This document shows positions 54,292 to 63,979 of a stretch of DNA of 64,000 nt, piece after piece; positions within the stretch are counted from its first letter, which is position 1; each line of letters begins with the position of its first letter. Source of the DNA: an uncultured Muribaculaceae bacterium (GTDB taxonomy: Bacteria; Bacteroidota; Bacteroidia; Bacteroidales; Muribaculaceae); the NCBI GenBank assembly GCA_934555895.1, contig CAKTFH010000003.1:1-64000 (forward strand). The letters are read 5' to 3'. The translations under genes and the position numbers were made by a program. Below the pieces are notes generated by a model. The model was not told where the DNA came from and did no database searches. It worked only from the letters and a program-made list of their open reading frames with translations.

Positions 54292-54793
54292 TTTTCAACT
54301 AAGGGTTAACGCATATTAGGCGTTTCCAGTGTTGTTTTCCCAAAGCATAATTTTCACGGCGACAGAAACATCTCGTTTTCTTCGGTCACAATCATGCTGT
54401 TGTCATGATTTATGATAATGCCGCTTCATAATCGACCGGTATCCGAAGAAACCAAAAGCATCATACGATTTCTCGATTGTTTTAAGCTGCCCAACTCTCC
54501 ACACTCTTCTCTCACACGCTTATAGTGTTTCGCAGGCATTTGCCTCTGACGCCGTTTTCATGTACATCCCACACATTCAACCCGCAACGCCGCCTTGAAG
54601 CATAAGCAGCATGTCTGCCATGCAACAGGGGCATGCACAGAGAAAAGTCATCAAGCGACTAAACAGTCTCCCTAAACTACAAAAAACAAACATCCGCGAC
54701 ACTTCATGCGCTGCAATGCACACGAATGCTGTCAGCAGCCGAATTTCGGGCTGCATACACAAGATAATTATAAGTAGAAAATATAACTTATAT
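54292..54793 (+). promoter_or_regulatory. Long rho leader with C-rich, G-free rut-like tract
   Basis: About 500 nt without a convincing gene. Positions 54490-54517 contain 15 C, 7 T, 6 A and no G, the composition expected of a Rho-loading (rut) site. A second C-rich stretch lies at 54562-54594. A stem GCAGCC (54735-54740)/GGCTGC (54749-54754) and an AT-rich stem TATAAGT (54769-54775)/ACTTATA (54786-54792) sit just before the ATG. E. coli rho is autoregulated by Rho-dependent attenuation in its leader; the same logic is inferred here. The part of this leader open in frame with rho from 54611 has no Rho-like sequence. Confidence 0.5.
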
Positions 54794-56860
54794 ATGTACA
54801 CCTACACGGATCTAAACGACATGACCGATCAGAAGCTTCGCGATGTCGCTTCCGAACTCGGACTCAAAAAAGTCAACCCCGAACAGAAACGCGAAGAGAC
54901 TATCTTCAAAATTCTCGACGAACAGGCTATCAGCTTTTCTGCAAACGCGCCTCAGGAGGAACCGCGTCGCCGTGGTCGTAAGCCGAAATCGGCCCAGCAA
55001 CCTGCCGCCGAAAACACATCCCGTGACGGTCAAACCATAGATAAACCGGAAGAAGCACCTGATACCCAGCAGCAGAAAGCCGAGCCCAAGAAACGAGGCC
55101 GCAAACCCCGCAACCAGCAGCCTGAAGCCACTGCTGCCGGTCAGAATGCCTCAGAAAACGTAGCCGAACCCCGACAGGAGAGCCAGAATGCGCTTAAGCA
55201 GCCTAAGAAACGCGGCCGTAAGCCAAAAAACATGACTTCCAACGACGATAACAATACTATGGCTGCCGCAACAGCCGAAGCCGAAGCACCCGCAGAATCA
55301 CCTGCTGTTGCCATGGAATCTGTGATGGAAACCGAAACTAAGGAAGCGCCTTCGCAGTCTGCCGCAGAACCGGTGGCACTGCTTTCAGCTCCTGCACAGG
55401 AAGCTGAAGCCGGGGCACCGGCAAACGGGGAGCCCCAACTCAACACTCCGCAACAGGGTCAGCGCAAAGTGTTCACACCACGAAACGGCAATAACAATGG
55501 CAACAGCCCAAAAGTATTCGGCCGTAAGGTCGACGAGTCGTTCGGAGCTTTCTTCCCCCATGCCGCCGGCAAAAGCTTCACTCCGCGTTCGCAGCGTGAA
55601 CGTGAACAGGCAGCCCAACAGCCCATATCAGCGGCTCCCATCATGATACAGGAACCCGCACCCAACACTCAGGTACCCGAACCTAAAGGCAAAAAAGGCA
55701 AAAAGAAACAGCAAATGCGCCAACAGATGCCCGCCTACGACTTTTCGGGTATGTTACACTCCGAAGGAGTGCTTGAAATCACACCTGAAGGCTATGGCTT
55801 CCTGCGCTCATCAGATTACAACTACCTCTCCTCCCCAGACGACATCTATGTGACCCAACAGCAAATCAAGCAGTACGGGCTCAAGACCGGCGATGTGGTG
55901 GAGTGCACAGTGAATCCTCCCCGCGAGAGCGAGAAATATTTTCCCATGGACAAAGCGCTGAGCATCAACGGACGCCAGCCTGAATTCATACGCGATCGCG
56001 TGCCCTTCGAGCATCTCACCCCGCTTTTCCCCGATGAGAAATTCAATCTCACAGGCGGAAAGACCAATAACCTGTCGACACGCGTAGTGGATATGTTCGC
56101 CCCCATCGGCAAAGGCCAGCGTGCCCTCATAGTGGCCCCCCCAAAAACCGGTAAAACAATACTTCTAAAAGACATAGCCAATGCGATAGCCGAGAATCAC
56201 CCCGAGGTATACATCATGATTCTGCTAATCGACGAACGCCCTGAAGAAGTGACCGACATGAGCCGCAGCGTGAATGCCGAGGTGATAGCCTCAACTTTCG
56301 ACGAGCCTGCCGAACGCCACGTGAAGATAGCCGGCATAATGCTTGAAAAGGCCAAGCGCATGGTCGAGAGCGGCCACGATGTGGTCATTTTGCTCGACTC
56401 CATAACCCGCCTCGCCCGCGCATTCAACACCGCGCAACCCGCATCGGGCAAAATTCTTTCGGGTGGTGTAGACGCCAACGCGCTCCAGAAACCCAAACGC
56501 TTCTTCGGCGCTGCACGTAATATCGAAGGCGGAGGCTCGCTCACCATCATAGCCACAGCGCTCACCGAAACATCGTCGAAGATGGACGAAGTGATTTTCG
56601 AGGAGTTCAAAGGCACAGGCAACATGGAACTGCAGCTCGACCGCAAACTAGCCAACAAGCGCATATTCCCGGCTGTCGATATCATGGCATCATCGACCCG
56701 TCGCGATGACCTTCTGCTGCGTGAAGAGACACTCAACCGCATGTGGATTCTCCGCAAATATCTATCTGACCGCACATCTATCGAGGCTATGGAATTCATC
56801 AAAGACCGTATGGAGCGCACATCTGACAACGACGAACTCCTGCGCACAATGGGCGACTAA
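54794..56860 (+). CDS. rho: Transcription termination factor Rho with long N-terminal insertion
   Basis: 688 residues from the ATG at 54794 ([20 protein letters not shown], the helical N-domain). Residues about 50-315 are a disordered insertion rich in Gln, Ala, Glu, Lys and Asn. It carries three RGRKP motifs (60-64, 101-105, 140-144), each flanked by basic residues like AT-hooks. The RNA-binding cold-shock fold follows ([20 protein letters not shown]). The ATPase has Walker A APPKTGKT (448-455), [17 protein letters not shown], and Walker [11 protein letters not shown] (531-540), then the Q/R loops ([20 protein letters not shown]). Large Rho insertions are known in Bacteroidetes, and in B. 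thetaiotaomicron the insert has been linked to phase separation. It is a single-gene unit. Confidence 0.95.
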   Translation: MYTYTDLNDMTDQKLRDVASELGLKKVNPEQKREETIFKILDEQAISFSANAPQEEPRRRGRKPKSAQQPAAENTSRDGQTIDKPEEAPDTQQQKAEPKKRGRKPRNQQPEATAAGQNASENVAEPRQESQNALKQPKKRGRKPKNMTSNDDNNTMAAATAEAEAPAESPAVAMESVMETETKEAPSQSAAEPVALLSAPAQEAEAGAPANGEPQLNTPQQGQRKVFTPRNGNNNGNSPKVFGRKVDESFGAFFPHAAGKSFTPRSQREREQAAQQPISAAPIMIQEPAPNTQVPEPKGKKGKKKQQMRQQMPAYDFSGMLHSEGVLEITPEGYGFLRSSDYNYLSSPDDIYVTQQQIKQYGLKTGDVVECTVNPPRESEKYFPMDKALSINGRQPEFIRDRVPFEHLTPLFPDEKFNLTGGKTNNLSTRVVDMFAPIGKGQRALIVAPPKTGKTILLKDIANAIAENHPEVYIMILLIDERPEEVTDMSRSVNAEVIASTFDEPAERHVKIAGIMLEKAKRMVESGHDVVILLDSITRLARAFNTAQPASGKILSGGVDANALQKPKRFFGAARNIEGGGSLTIIATALTETSSKMDEVIFEEFKGTGNMELQLDRKLANKRIFPAVDIMASSTRRDDLLLREETLNRMWILRKYLSDRTSIEAMEFIKDRMERTSDNDELLRTMGD

Positions 56861-56896
56861 TTTTAATTACGACCATAGCACAGAACAATACACAAC

Positions 56897-56946
56897 GCCG
56901 GCGGCGCCTGCATCCCATCCCAATCGGGAAAACAGGCGCCGCCGGC
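56897..56946. terminator. Perfect 14-bp bidirectional terminator between rho and trkH
   Basis: GCCGGCGGCGCCTG (56897-56910) and CAGGCGCCGCCGGC (56933-56946) are perfect inverted repeats around a 22-nt loop. The plus strand continues AGTTCTTATAT; the minus strand continues GTTGTGTATTG. It lies between convergent genes ending at 56860 and 56961 and is very GC-rich. Confidence 0.8.
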
Positions 56947-56960
56947 AGTTCTTATATAAA

Positions 56961-58430
56961 TCACTTTCTCCAGAAACCTGGAGTGAAAAGCACAAGCACA
57001 GTGAACAATTCCAGACGACCTGTGAGCATAAGGAAGGAAAGCACCCACTTGCCGGCATCGGGAATCATCACATAATCACCGCCAGAACCGATTAGCTCAA
57101 GACTCAAGGCATCGTTGCTCATGCACCCGACAGCCGCAAAGAAACTGTCTACCAAAGGCACATCCATCAATGTAAGAAGCAATCCGCCCACAATCACGAC
57201 ACTTATATAAAGCCCGATAAACACCATAACCTTGTTGACTACCTCGGGAGTCATTGCTTTGCCATTGACATTAAGCGAAAGCACATGGTTGGGATAAACG
57301 CAGCGATAAAGCTCATTACGCGAGTTTTTCCATACATAAAGCGCACGGTCGAGTTTGGCGCCACCCGAAGTGGAGCCGGCACATGCGCCGAAAAACATCA
57401 TGATGAAAATAAGGCACAGCAACGGCACGCCCCAGTCGGCAAGATTCTCAACAACAAAGCCGGTCGATGACATTACCGATACAATCTGAAACAGGGGGTC
57501 AATCGTAAAAGTCTCCCACGTATGCGGCACCGATGGATTTAATGCCAGATAGATATCGAACACTATCCAGAGCACCAGTATCATCTTCACAAACAGGCGG
57601 AAAACCTCATTCTGCCACAGGCTGCGGAAATCTCCGGTGCTCGCCTTGAAAATAAGAGCGAAATTCACACCGCCGATAAACATGAACAGTGTGGTCACCA
57701 CCTTGACATATAGCGAATTCCAGGCTACAATAGATTCCTGACGGGTAGAAAATCCTCCCGTCGACATGGTAGATAGCGCATGACACACAGAGTCGAATGT
57801 ACCCATCGGCCCGAGGCAGTAGAGCACTATCAGCACAAGAGTAAGGAGGGCATACACCAGCCACAAACGCTTGGCGGTGGAACTGACACGCGGTCTAAGT
57901 TTCTCACGGTTGATGCTCGCGACCTCCGCATTGAACATCTGCATGCCTCCCGACGAGTTGAGCATCGGGAGCACCGCCAAAGTGAAAAGTATGATACCCA
58001 TACCGCCTATCCACTGCATGAGCGAGCGCCATATATGGATGGCATGGGGCAAACTGTCGACCTGCATTATCGAAACTCCCGTGGTGGTGAAACCCGACAT
58101 CGATTCGAAAAAAGCTTCCGATACATTGAGCGGCGTATCGCTGATGAGCAGCGGAATCATACCGAAAAGAGAGAACACCACCCACACAAGCGCCGTAAAC
58201 AGGAAACCGTCGCGCTTGCTCATGTCGGAACGCTGCGGCCTCGAAAGGAATGTCATGGCAGCTCCCACCACCGCCGTTATGCCTACACCCACCCCGAAAG
58301 CGAACACCTCGCTCTCACGATATATTATAGCCGTAACGAGTGGGAAGAGCATGAAAAACGCCTCTATCATCACAAGCCAGCCTGTAACCCTGACGAGCAT
58401 GCGGAAGTTAATGCGTGAAAGCAGCAGCAT
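56961..58430 (-). CDS. trkH: Potassium uptake protein TrkH
   Basis: 489 residues with about ten membrane helices (VTGWLVMIEAFFMLFPLVTA at the start). K+-pore-loop features are visible: MSGFTTTGVSIMQVDSLPHA, STMSTGGFSTRQESIVAWNS, VMSSTGFVVENLADWGVPLL and CMSNDALSLELIGSGG. IGGMGIILFTLAVLPMLNSS is also typical. It is the membrane-spanning K+ translocator working with TrkA at the inner membrane. It starts 35 nt after trkA, in the dxs-trkA-trkH operon. Confidence 0.94.
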   Translation of the reverse strand: MLLLSRINFRMLVRVTGWLVMIEAFFMLFPLVTAIIYRESEVFAFGVGVGITAVVGAAMTFLSRPQRSDMSKRDGFLFTALVWVVFSLFGMIPLLISDTPLNVSEAFFESMSGFTTTGVSIMQVDSLPHAIHIWRSLMQWIGGMGIILFTLAVLPMLNSSGGMQMFNAEVASINREKLRPRVSSTAKRLWLVYALLTLVLIVLYCLGPMGTFDSVCHALSTMSTGGFSTRQESIVAWNSLYVKVVTTLFMFIGGVNFALIFKASTGDFRSLWQNEVFRLFVKMILVLWIVFDIYLALNPSVPHTWETFTIDPLFQIVSVMSSTGFVVENLADWGVPLLCLIFIMMFFGACAGSTSGGAKLDRALYVWKNSRNELYRCVYPNHVLSLNVNGKAMTPEVVNKVMVFIGLYISVVIVGGLLLTLMDVPLVDSFFAAVGCMSNDALSLELIGSGGDYVMIPDAGKWVLSFLMLTGRLELFTVLVLFTPGFWRK

Positions 58431-58465
58431 GATTCATTTGCAGTTAAGTAACACGAAAAAACGCG

Positions 58466-59809
58466 TCAGTTGAAAAGCTTTTCAACTTTATGGATATATC
58501 CTGTAAGGCAGAACACCACCACATGGTCGCCCGGAAGTATCTGTGTGCGGCCGTCGACAAGCATCCCCTTACCGTCGCGGATAAGACCTGCTATGGTCAT
58601 CTCCCTCGAGAGTTTCAGATTCATCACCGGTGCCTTCGTAATTTTCGAGCCTGGAGCGGCTTCGAGTTCGGCTACCTCGGCATCGGCCAGAGCCATGAAT
58701 TTCGATGAACTTTCGTCGGCATCGAGCAGCAGCTGGAATATCTTGCTCGAGGCGAGCAGTTTTTTGTTGATTACAGTACCGATATTAAGCGCCTCGGCCT
58801 CGGCTATGAACTGAATGTTCTCAACCTCGGCTATGGTTTTGTTGACCTGAAACTCTTTGGCGGTGAGGCATGCGAGGATATTTGTCTCGGAATATTCAGT
58901 GAGCGCCACAAAAGCATCCATGTCGCTGATGCCCTCTTCCATGAGAAGCTCGTTGTTGCGGGCATCGCCGTGGATGATATTCATCTGGCAGCCGGGGCAT
59001 TTTTCCGGAAGTCGGCGACACACCTCCATGTTGTCGTCAATAACGGTCAAATTCCATTCCCCTTTGGCAAGCATTGCGAGGCGTTCGGTAATGCGGCCAC
59101 CGCCCATTACCATCACATTTTTCACTTTGTAGTCACGCTTACCGCACAGTGTACGTATCTCGTCGACATAATCACGTGTGGTGGTGAAATAGAGTATGTC
59201 GCCCTCGCAGATTTCATCGTCGCCACGGGGTATGATGGTCTCATGGCGTCGCTTGATGGCCGACACATGATAGTTATGCTGACCGTAAGTGATGTCGCGG
59301 AGTTTTTTGCCTATCAAAGAGGCGTTATCCCTCAGTTTCACACCCACCACTATCAGTTCACCGGAGTGAAGCTCAAACCAATTGCGCACCCACGGACGAC
59401 GCAATGCCGTGGCGACTTCTTGGGCCGCAAGCACTTCTGGATATATCAGATGGTCAACGCCGAGCGACGAGAAAAGCTCGCGGTTGTGCGACGCAAGAAA
59501 TTCGTAATTGTCTATGCGGGCCACGGTCTTGCGAGCACCCAACTTCTTGGCTATCTCACATGAAACCATATTGGTATTTTCGAAAGGGGTCACCGCTATG
59601 AAAAGGTCGCAGTCGGAGTCCACTCCTGCGGCATGCAGATTGTCGAAGGATGTAGGGCTCCCCACATATGTCATCAGATTGTAGTTGGCGTCGAGACTGG
59701 AAAGCCGTGCCGGGTCGCGGTCGAGGAGCACGATGTCCTGCTCCTCTCTCGAGAGGAGTTTGGCAAGATGTGAGCCAACCTCGCCGGCTCCGGCAATCAC
59801 TATTTTCAT
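58466..59809 (-). CDS. trkA: Trk system potassium transport regulator TrkA
   Basis: 447 residues with two RCK_N/RCK_C units. The first starts [20 protein letters not shown] (NAD-binding GxGxxG) with [20 protein letters not shown]. The second begins near residue 231 with [20 protein letters not shown]. Each is followed by a TrkA-C part ([40 protein letters not shown]). It gates TrkH in response to bound nucleotide at the cytoplasmic side. Its ATG overlaps the dxs stop by 4 nt. Confidence 0.94.
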   Translation of the reverse strand: MKIVIAGAGEVGSHLAKLLSREEQDIVLLDRDPARLSSLDANYNLMTYVGSPTSFDNLHAAGVDSDCDLFIAVTPFENTNMVSCEIAKKLGARKTVARIDNYEFLASHNRELFSSLGVDHLIYPEVLAAQEVATALRRPWVRNWFELHSGELIVVGVKLRDNASLIGKKLRDITYGQHNYHVSAIKRRHETIIPRGDDEICEGDILYFTTTRDYVDEIRTLCGKRDYKVKNVMVMGGGRITERLAMLAKGEWNLTVIDDNMEVCRRLPEKCPGCQMNIIHGDARNNELLMEEGISDMDAFVALTEYSETNILACLTAKEFQVNKTIAEVENIQFIAEAEALNIGTVINKKLLASSKIFQLLLDADESSSKFMALADAEVAELEAAPGSKITKAPVMNLKLSREMTIAGLIRDGKGMLVDGRTQILPGDHVVVFCLTGYIHKVEKLFN

Positions 59810-61791
59810 AGCTCTTGAGTTTTATGTCGCATGCCTGAAGCATCTTCCTCAGTCACAGGACTCAGAAGCGCCATAGCACAAGCGGCTATCGCAGGAGCAT
59901 CCATGCCACAAAGTTTTTTGAGCTGGGCCACGCTGCCATGTTCAACAAAATCATCAGGCATTCCCACCTTGGTGACCCTGATATGCGGGGCATTGTGCGC
60001 CACAAACCATTCGGTCACCGCTGTTCCAAGGCCACCGTTCACGGTGCCATCCTCAACAGTGACTACCGGACACCCCTTCTCCATGACTTCGCACAGAATA
60101 TCCTCATCAAGAGGTTTCACGAATGTCATGTCATAGAGCGCAGCATCCACGCCCTGTTTTTCAAGCAGGGCCACAGCCTCCATAGCCTCTTTCGCGATAG
60201 TGCCGGTGGAAATTATCGCCACATCGCTGCCTTTGGCGAGACACTCGCCGCGCCCTATCTCTATCAGTTCGGGAGTAGAATGCCAGCCGGCGCCTGTGCC
60301 CTTTCCACGGGGATAGCGTATGGCCATCGGGCCATCGAAACGCTGAGCGGCAGTGAAGAGCAGATTGCGGAGCACCCTCTCATCGCGTGGAGCCGCTACC
60401 GTCATGCCGGGCACAGTGCGCAGATAGGCCATGTCGAAGGCTCCATGGTGAGTGACACCATCCTCGCCCACGATGCCGGCGCGGTCGATGCAGAAAGTCA
60501 CGGGCAGCTTCTGGATGGCCACATCGTGGATTATCTGGTCGTAGGCGCGCTGTAGGAAGGACGAATAGATTGCCACAAAAGGCTTCATACCCTCTTTGGC
60601 AAGTCCGCCCGCGAAAGTCACGGCATGTTCCTCTGAAATACCCACATCGAACACACGGCCGGGAAGTCCGTCGCGTACGATATTCATCGATGTACCCGAC
60701 AGCATGGCTGCCGTGATGCCGACCACACGATTGTCGCCGCGGGCTATTTCAAGCAGCGTATGTCCGAACACCTCCTGATATTTGGCCGGCGCTCCGGAAG
60801 ATGACGGTTTCGACAGCTCGCCTGTCTCGGGGTCGAAGCATCCGGGTGCATGCCATGTGGACGGATCAAGCTCGGCAGGACCGAAGCCTTTGCCTTTCTT
60901 GGTCTTTATGTGCAGGATGCGCGGACCCTTCATATCCTTGATATCATGGAGCACTTTCACAAGGGTTGCCACATCGTGCCCGTCGATAGGACCGAAATAG
61001 CGTATATTGAGCCCTTCGAAAATGTTCTGCTCACGCGAGATGAACGATTTGAGGCTGTTGTTGAGCCTCATTATGGCGCCCTTGCGGCGGTCGGATATCA
61101 AGTGTAGTTTGCGGAATAGCCTGAACAAGCTGTAACGTAGATCGTTGTAACCTTTCGATGTGGTGATGTGGGCAAGATAGCTGTGAAGCGACCCGGTATT
61201 GGGGTCGATGCTCATATCGTTGTCGTTGAGGATAATAAGCAGGTTATTGGGCGTATTTGCAGCATTGTTGATACCCTCAAATGCCAACCCGCCGCTGATA
61301 GATGCGTCGCCTATCACAGCCACCACATTGCGTCGGGGTTCATCGGCGTTGAACTCGGTAGCCACAGCCATACCGAGAGCTGCCGAAATGGAGTTGGAGG
61401 CATGTCCGGCGGTGAAGGTGTCATATTCACTTTCAGCCGGATTAGGGAAACCGCTCAGACCGCCGAACTTACGGTTTGTCTCAAAGCGGTCGCGGCGTCC
61501 GGTGAGCAGCTTATGACCATATGCCTGATGACCCACATCCCACACAATGCGGTCGTAAGGAGTGTTGAACACATAGTGCAAGGCCACCGTAAGCTCCACG
61601 GCTCCCATCGACGATGCGAAATGCCCCGGATTGCGGCTAAGCGAATCAATGAGAAACTCCCTTATCTCGGAGCACACCTGCGGTAGTTGCGCCACATCAA
61701 GGCGCCGCAAATCAGCCGGAGCGTTGATTCGGTTCAGCAGATTGCTTTCATTGCAACGGTTATTTTCTGTTTGAATCGGCTTTCTGACCAT
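59806..61791 (-). CDS. dxs: 1-deoxy-D-xylulose-5-phosphate synthase
   Basis: 661 residues, somewhat longer than usual at the N-terminus. Recognised parts are [40 protein letters not shown], the TPP motif [20 protein letters not shown] followed by [39 protein letters not shown], and the transketolase C-terminus ([17 protein letters not shown]). It condenses pyruvate and glyceraldehyde-3-phosphate to DXP, the first step of isoprenoid (MEP) synthesis and the source for thiamine and pyridoxal. It overlaps the upstream small membrane protein gene by 32 nt. Confidence 0.95.
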   Translation of the reverse strand: MVRKPIQTENNRCNESNLLNRINAPADLRRLDVAQLPQVCSEIREFLIDSLSRNPGHFASSMGAVELTVALHYVFNTPYDRIVWDVGHQAYGHKLLTGRRDRFETNRKFGGLSGFPNPAESEYDTFTAGHASNSISAALGMAVATEFNADEPRRNVVAVIGDASISGGLAFEGINNAANTPNNLLIILNDNDMSIDPNTGSLHSYLAHITTSKGYNDLRYSLFRLFRKLHLISDRRKGAIMRLNNSLKSFISREQNIFEGLNIRYFGPIDGHDVATLVKVLHDIKDMKGPRILHIKTKKGKGFGPAELDPSTWHAPGCFDPETGELSKPSSSGAPAKYQEVFGHTLLEIARGDNRVVGITAAMLSGTSMNIVRDGLPGRVFDVGISEEHAVTFAGGLAKEGMKPFVAIYSSFLQRAYDQIIHDVAIQKLPVTFCIDRAGIVGEDGVTHHGAFDMAYLRTVPGMTVAAPRDERVLRNLLFTAAQRFDGPMAIRYPRGKGTGAGWHSTPELIEIGRGECLAKGSDVAIISTGTIAKEAMEAVALLEKQGVDAALYDMTFVKPLDEDILCEVMEKGCPVVTVEDGTVNGGLGTAVTEWFVAHNAPHIRVTKVGMPDDFVEHGSVAQLKKLCGMDAPAIAACAMALLSPVTEEDASGMRHKTQEL

Positions 61792-61969
61792 TCTTCACAT
61801 ACTTCTTATAGAGCGGAACAAACACGATGAAAGCCGATGCAATAAGCGGAAAGAGCGACACCAAAGTCAGCGGAGTGCCTGAGGCCTTAAGCCTGAGCAC
61901 GAACCACACGCAGGTGCCAAGCCAGAGAGCTCCGATTATCAGGAATCTTATTACAGTAGATGGTTTCAT
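61760..61969 (-). CDS. Small two-helix membrane protein upstream of dxs
   Basis: 69 residues from the ATG at 61969 ([20 protein letters not shown]). It has two membrane helices ([19 protein letters not shown] and [20 protein letters not shown]) and a basic tail ([16 protein letters not shown]). Further upstream in-frame starts exist but add a Cys-rich segment that crosses the promoter at 62035-62066. Its 3' end overlaps dxs by 32 nt, so translation is coupled. Function unknown. Confidence 0.68.
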   Translation of the reverse strand: MKPSTVIRFLIIGALWLGTCVWFVLRLKASGTPLTLVSLFPLIASAFIVFVPLYKKYVKNGQKADSNRK

Positions 61970-62034
61970 CGGTTGTCTTAACGGATGCCTCATCATGCGT
62001 TGGCAAATGATTTGCACACGGGTGCATCCAACTG

Positions 62035-62066
62035 CAAAGTTACAAAAAACAATCATCATTGCCAAC
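62035..62066 (-). promoter_or_regulatory. Bacteroidetes-type promoter for the dxs-trkA-trkH operon
   Basis: On the minus strand TAACTTTG (62035-62042) is a full -7 match and GTTG (62063-62066, 3 of 4 to TTTG) lies exactly 20 nt upstream. Predicted start near 62028, about 60 nt before the ATG at 61969. Confidence 0.68.
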
Positions 62067-62204
62067 TCCTTTTTCGGGAGCTTACCGCACGGCATACACA
62101 TGTAAAGTCCAAGGGCAATTGCAAGATTAACGAAAATGTTTGAAAACTCAATGGTTGGGGTAGAGATATTTATTTTCTAATGACGGAGGAGGGGAGAGGA
62201 ACAG

Positions 62205-62241
62205 CAAAGCCGCCATCTGCGCGATGCAGACGGCGGCTTTG
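62205..62241 (-). terminator. GC-rich hairpin downstream of tonB
   Basis: CAAAGCCGCC (62205-62214) and GGCGGCTTTG (62232-62241) are perfect 10-bp arms, and the inner ATCTGC/GCAGAC nearly pair too, leaving a small loop. It lies about 120 nt past the tonB stop on the minus strand. There is no U tract on either side, so it may be an RNA stability stem or a weak terminator. The rest of 62102-62357 shows no gene. Confidence 0.5.
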
Positions 62242-62357
62242 TCAATGGTTGTATCTGATGGGCCTGCGTGAAGCAGAGCCCGTTGATTCAGATTTTCCTC
62301 TTGAGTCGGCAGATACAGAACGTGAGTCCCGGCATACCGCCGCTGTAAGGAGGTGTA

Positions 62358-63224
62358 TTAGCTCTGGAGCTTGAACTGGATGGGGAGAGTGTACCAAACC
62401 GACACGCTCTGACCATTCATCTTGCCGGGGATAAAATCGGGAAGGGTCTTCACCACGCGCACTGCTTCTTTGTCAAGGTCGGGGTCCTTGCCGCGGAGCA
62501 CGATTACATCACCAACTTTACCATTCTTCTGTACAACGAACTTCACTACCACGCGACCCTGAATGTTGTTTTCAGCAGCCATTGTGGGGTATTTGATGTG
62601 AGTCGAGATATACTTTAGAAGCTCGGCCTCGCCGCCGGGGAACTGGGGCATCTGCTCCACAGCGTTGAAGATTTCCTCTTTGACGGGAGCTTCATGCTTT
62701 TCCTCGACGATGATTTCGTCCTTATGCTCGCGCACCACGTTGAGGTCGTCGGTACCCTGATCGAATGTCGTGGCACCCGCTGCTGCGGTCGATTCTGCCA
62801 CTTCATCCTTCGAGGTGATATCCTCGGTTACCTCTTCGTCGGCTGCGATAGCAATCTCGGTATCCTTGATGGTATTGAGGATTTCCTCGGGGAGGGCCTC
62901 CTCAGCCTGGGGCTCTTCCATAGCCTGAGGAATCTCCTCCTCTTCCTGAGGAGCCTCTTCCTCGGCAGCCGCCATATCTGCCAGCTGCTGCTCGATCTGA
63001 GCCTGGAGTTCAAGTTCACGCTGTTCGCGACGGAAATCGGAGTATTTACCCCAGAAATATCCGCCGATGAGCACCACTACCAGACCGATGAGAACGAAGA
63101 GCACGGCAATATTGTGACGGCGGTCACTTGCCCTACGTAGAGTATAGGCGCCGAAGTTCTTGTTCTTACCTTCAAATATAAGGTCGGTCCATTCTTTTGA
63201 TGAAAGATCTACATCTTTTGCCAT
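62358..63224 (-). CDS. tonB: Energy transducer TonB
   Basis: 288 residues. A short cytoplasmic N-terminus with KEWTDLIFEGKNKNFGAYTL is followed by one membrane helix (IAVLFVLIGLVVVLIGGYFW, residues about 34-53). A long Glu/Ala-rich spacer follows (residues about 75-185) in place of the usual Pro-rich one. The TonB_C domain has QMPQFPGGEAELLKYISTHI, YPTMAAENNIQGRVVVKFVV and KTLPDFIPGKMNGQSVSVWY. It passes proton-motive force to outer-membrane receptors. exbD lies 50 nt upstream. Confidence 0.92.
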   Translation of the reverse strand: MAKDVDLSSKEWTDLIFEGKNKNFGAYTLRRASDRRHNIAVLFVLIGLVVVLIGGYFWGKYSDFRREQRELELQAQIEQQLADMAAAEEEAPQEEEEIPQAMEEPQAEEALPEEILNTIKDTEIAIAADEEVTEDITSKDEVAESTAAAGATTFDQGTDDLNVVREHKDEIIVEEKHEAPVKEEIFNAVEQMPQFPGGEAELLKYISTHIKYPTMAAENNIQGRVVVKFVVQKNGKVGDVIVLRGKDPDLDKEAVRVVKTLPDFIPGKMNGQSVSVWYTLPIQFKLQS

Positions 63225-63274
63225 ATTCTGATTTAGTCTTTTACGGGTTAATTAATATAGTCGTTCATCACTTG

Positions 63275-63979
63275 TTACTTGGAAGGATGCTTGATCTTGT
63301 AATCGCCCACCATAGCCTCGTCCACTTCGGTAAGTGTACCGAGCTGGTAACGCGATATCTGGTTGATCTGCATCTCGTCGAGTGCCGAGATCACGCTCTC
63401 CCAGGATGCTCCGGGCAGGGGTTTGATGATAACCACCGGACGCTCATATTCGTCGCTGTTACGGATTTTCTTGGCAGCTTCCTGATACTGCTCCTCGGTG
63501 ATTTTCTTCTCACGCCATTCCTGCTTCTTCTTCTCTACTTCTGCGAGCACATCTTTGTTGCGGTCGTGGAGGATTTTGCGCACACCCTGCTGCAGCTTAC
63601 CGTCGTTGCCGAGGAATTCGGTCACCTGAAGGTTGGTGGAAACGACATCAGCGCCGTTATACTCCACTTCGGGTTTTCCGGTATAGTAGTAGATGGTGTT
63701 GCCCTTCACTGCACCGTTGTCGTCGTAGTCAGTGTCGAGAATAAGTGTAATAGCCTCGGATTCCTTGGCTTTCTGCAGCTCAGTCTGCTCAAGCTTCTCG
63801 TTGGTTGGCAACGCGATGTTGAGAGTCTGCGATTTGATCATCGTAGTACAGAGCATGAAGAACGTAATCAAAAGCATGTTCATGTCCACCATGGGAGTAA
63901 AGTCCACATGGATTGCCATCTTTTTCTGGGCACCTTTTTTCTTTTTTCCGTTGCCCGATGACTGTTCTATCTGTGCCAT
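63275..63979 (-). CDS. exbD: ExbD/TolR-type biopolymer transport protein
   Basis: 234 residues. A basic N-terminus (GKKKKGAQKK) precedes one membrane helix (VDFTPMVDMNMLLITFFML) with the conserved D32 that carries protons. The periplasmic part (residues about 50-234) is longer than in E. coli ExbD and includes an extra charged helix (DRNKDVLAEVEKKKQEWREK). It ends in an ExbD-like strand pattern (RPVVIIKPLPGASWESVISA). It works with TonB and an ExbB channel. The remaining genes of the set (an ExbB and often a second ExbD) probably lie just beyond the window end. Confidence 0.9.
   Translation of the reverse strand: MAQIEQSSGNGKKKKGAQKKMAIHVDFTPMVDMNMLLITFFMLCTTMIKSQTLNIALPTNEKLEQTELQKAKESEAITLILDTDYDDNGAVKGNTIYYYTGKPEVEYNGADVVSTNLQVTEFLGNDGKLQQGVRKILHDRNKDVLAEVEKKKQEWREKKITEEQYQEAAKKIRNSDEYERPVVIIKPLPGASWESVISALDEMQINQISRYQLGTLTEVDEAMVGDYKIKHPSK

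Noticed and set aside
53990..54298. 102-codon minus-strand frame overlapping the rho promoter and the S41 start
   Set aside because: It overlaps the S41 N-terminus in another frame and covers both promoters; no domain signs.
54611..54793. In-frame upstream extension of rho
   Set aside because: The 61 extra codons look random, and the conserved Rho N-terminus starts at 54794.
62180..62374. 64-codon open frame between tonB and the dxs operon
   Set aside because: It spans the GC hairpin, overlaps the tonB end and has no conserved-looking features.
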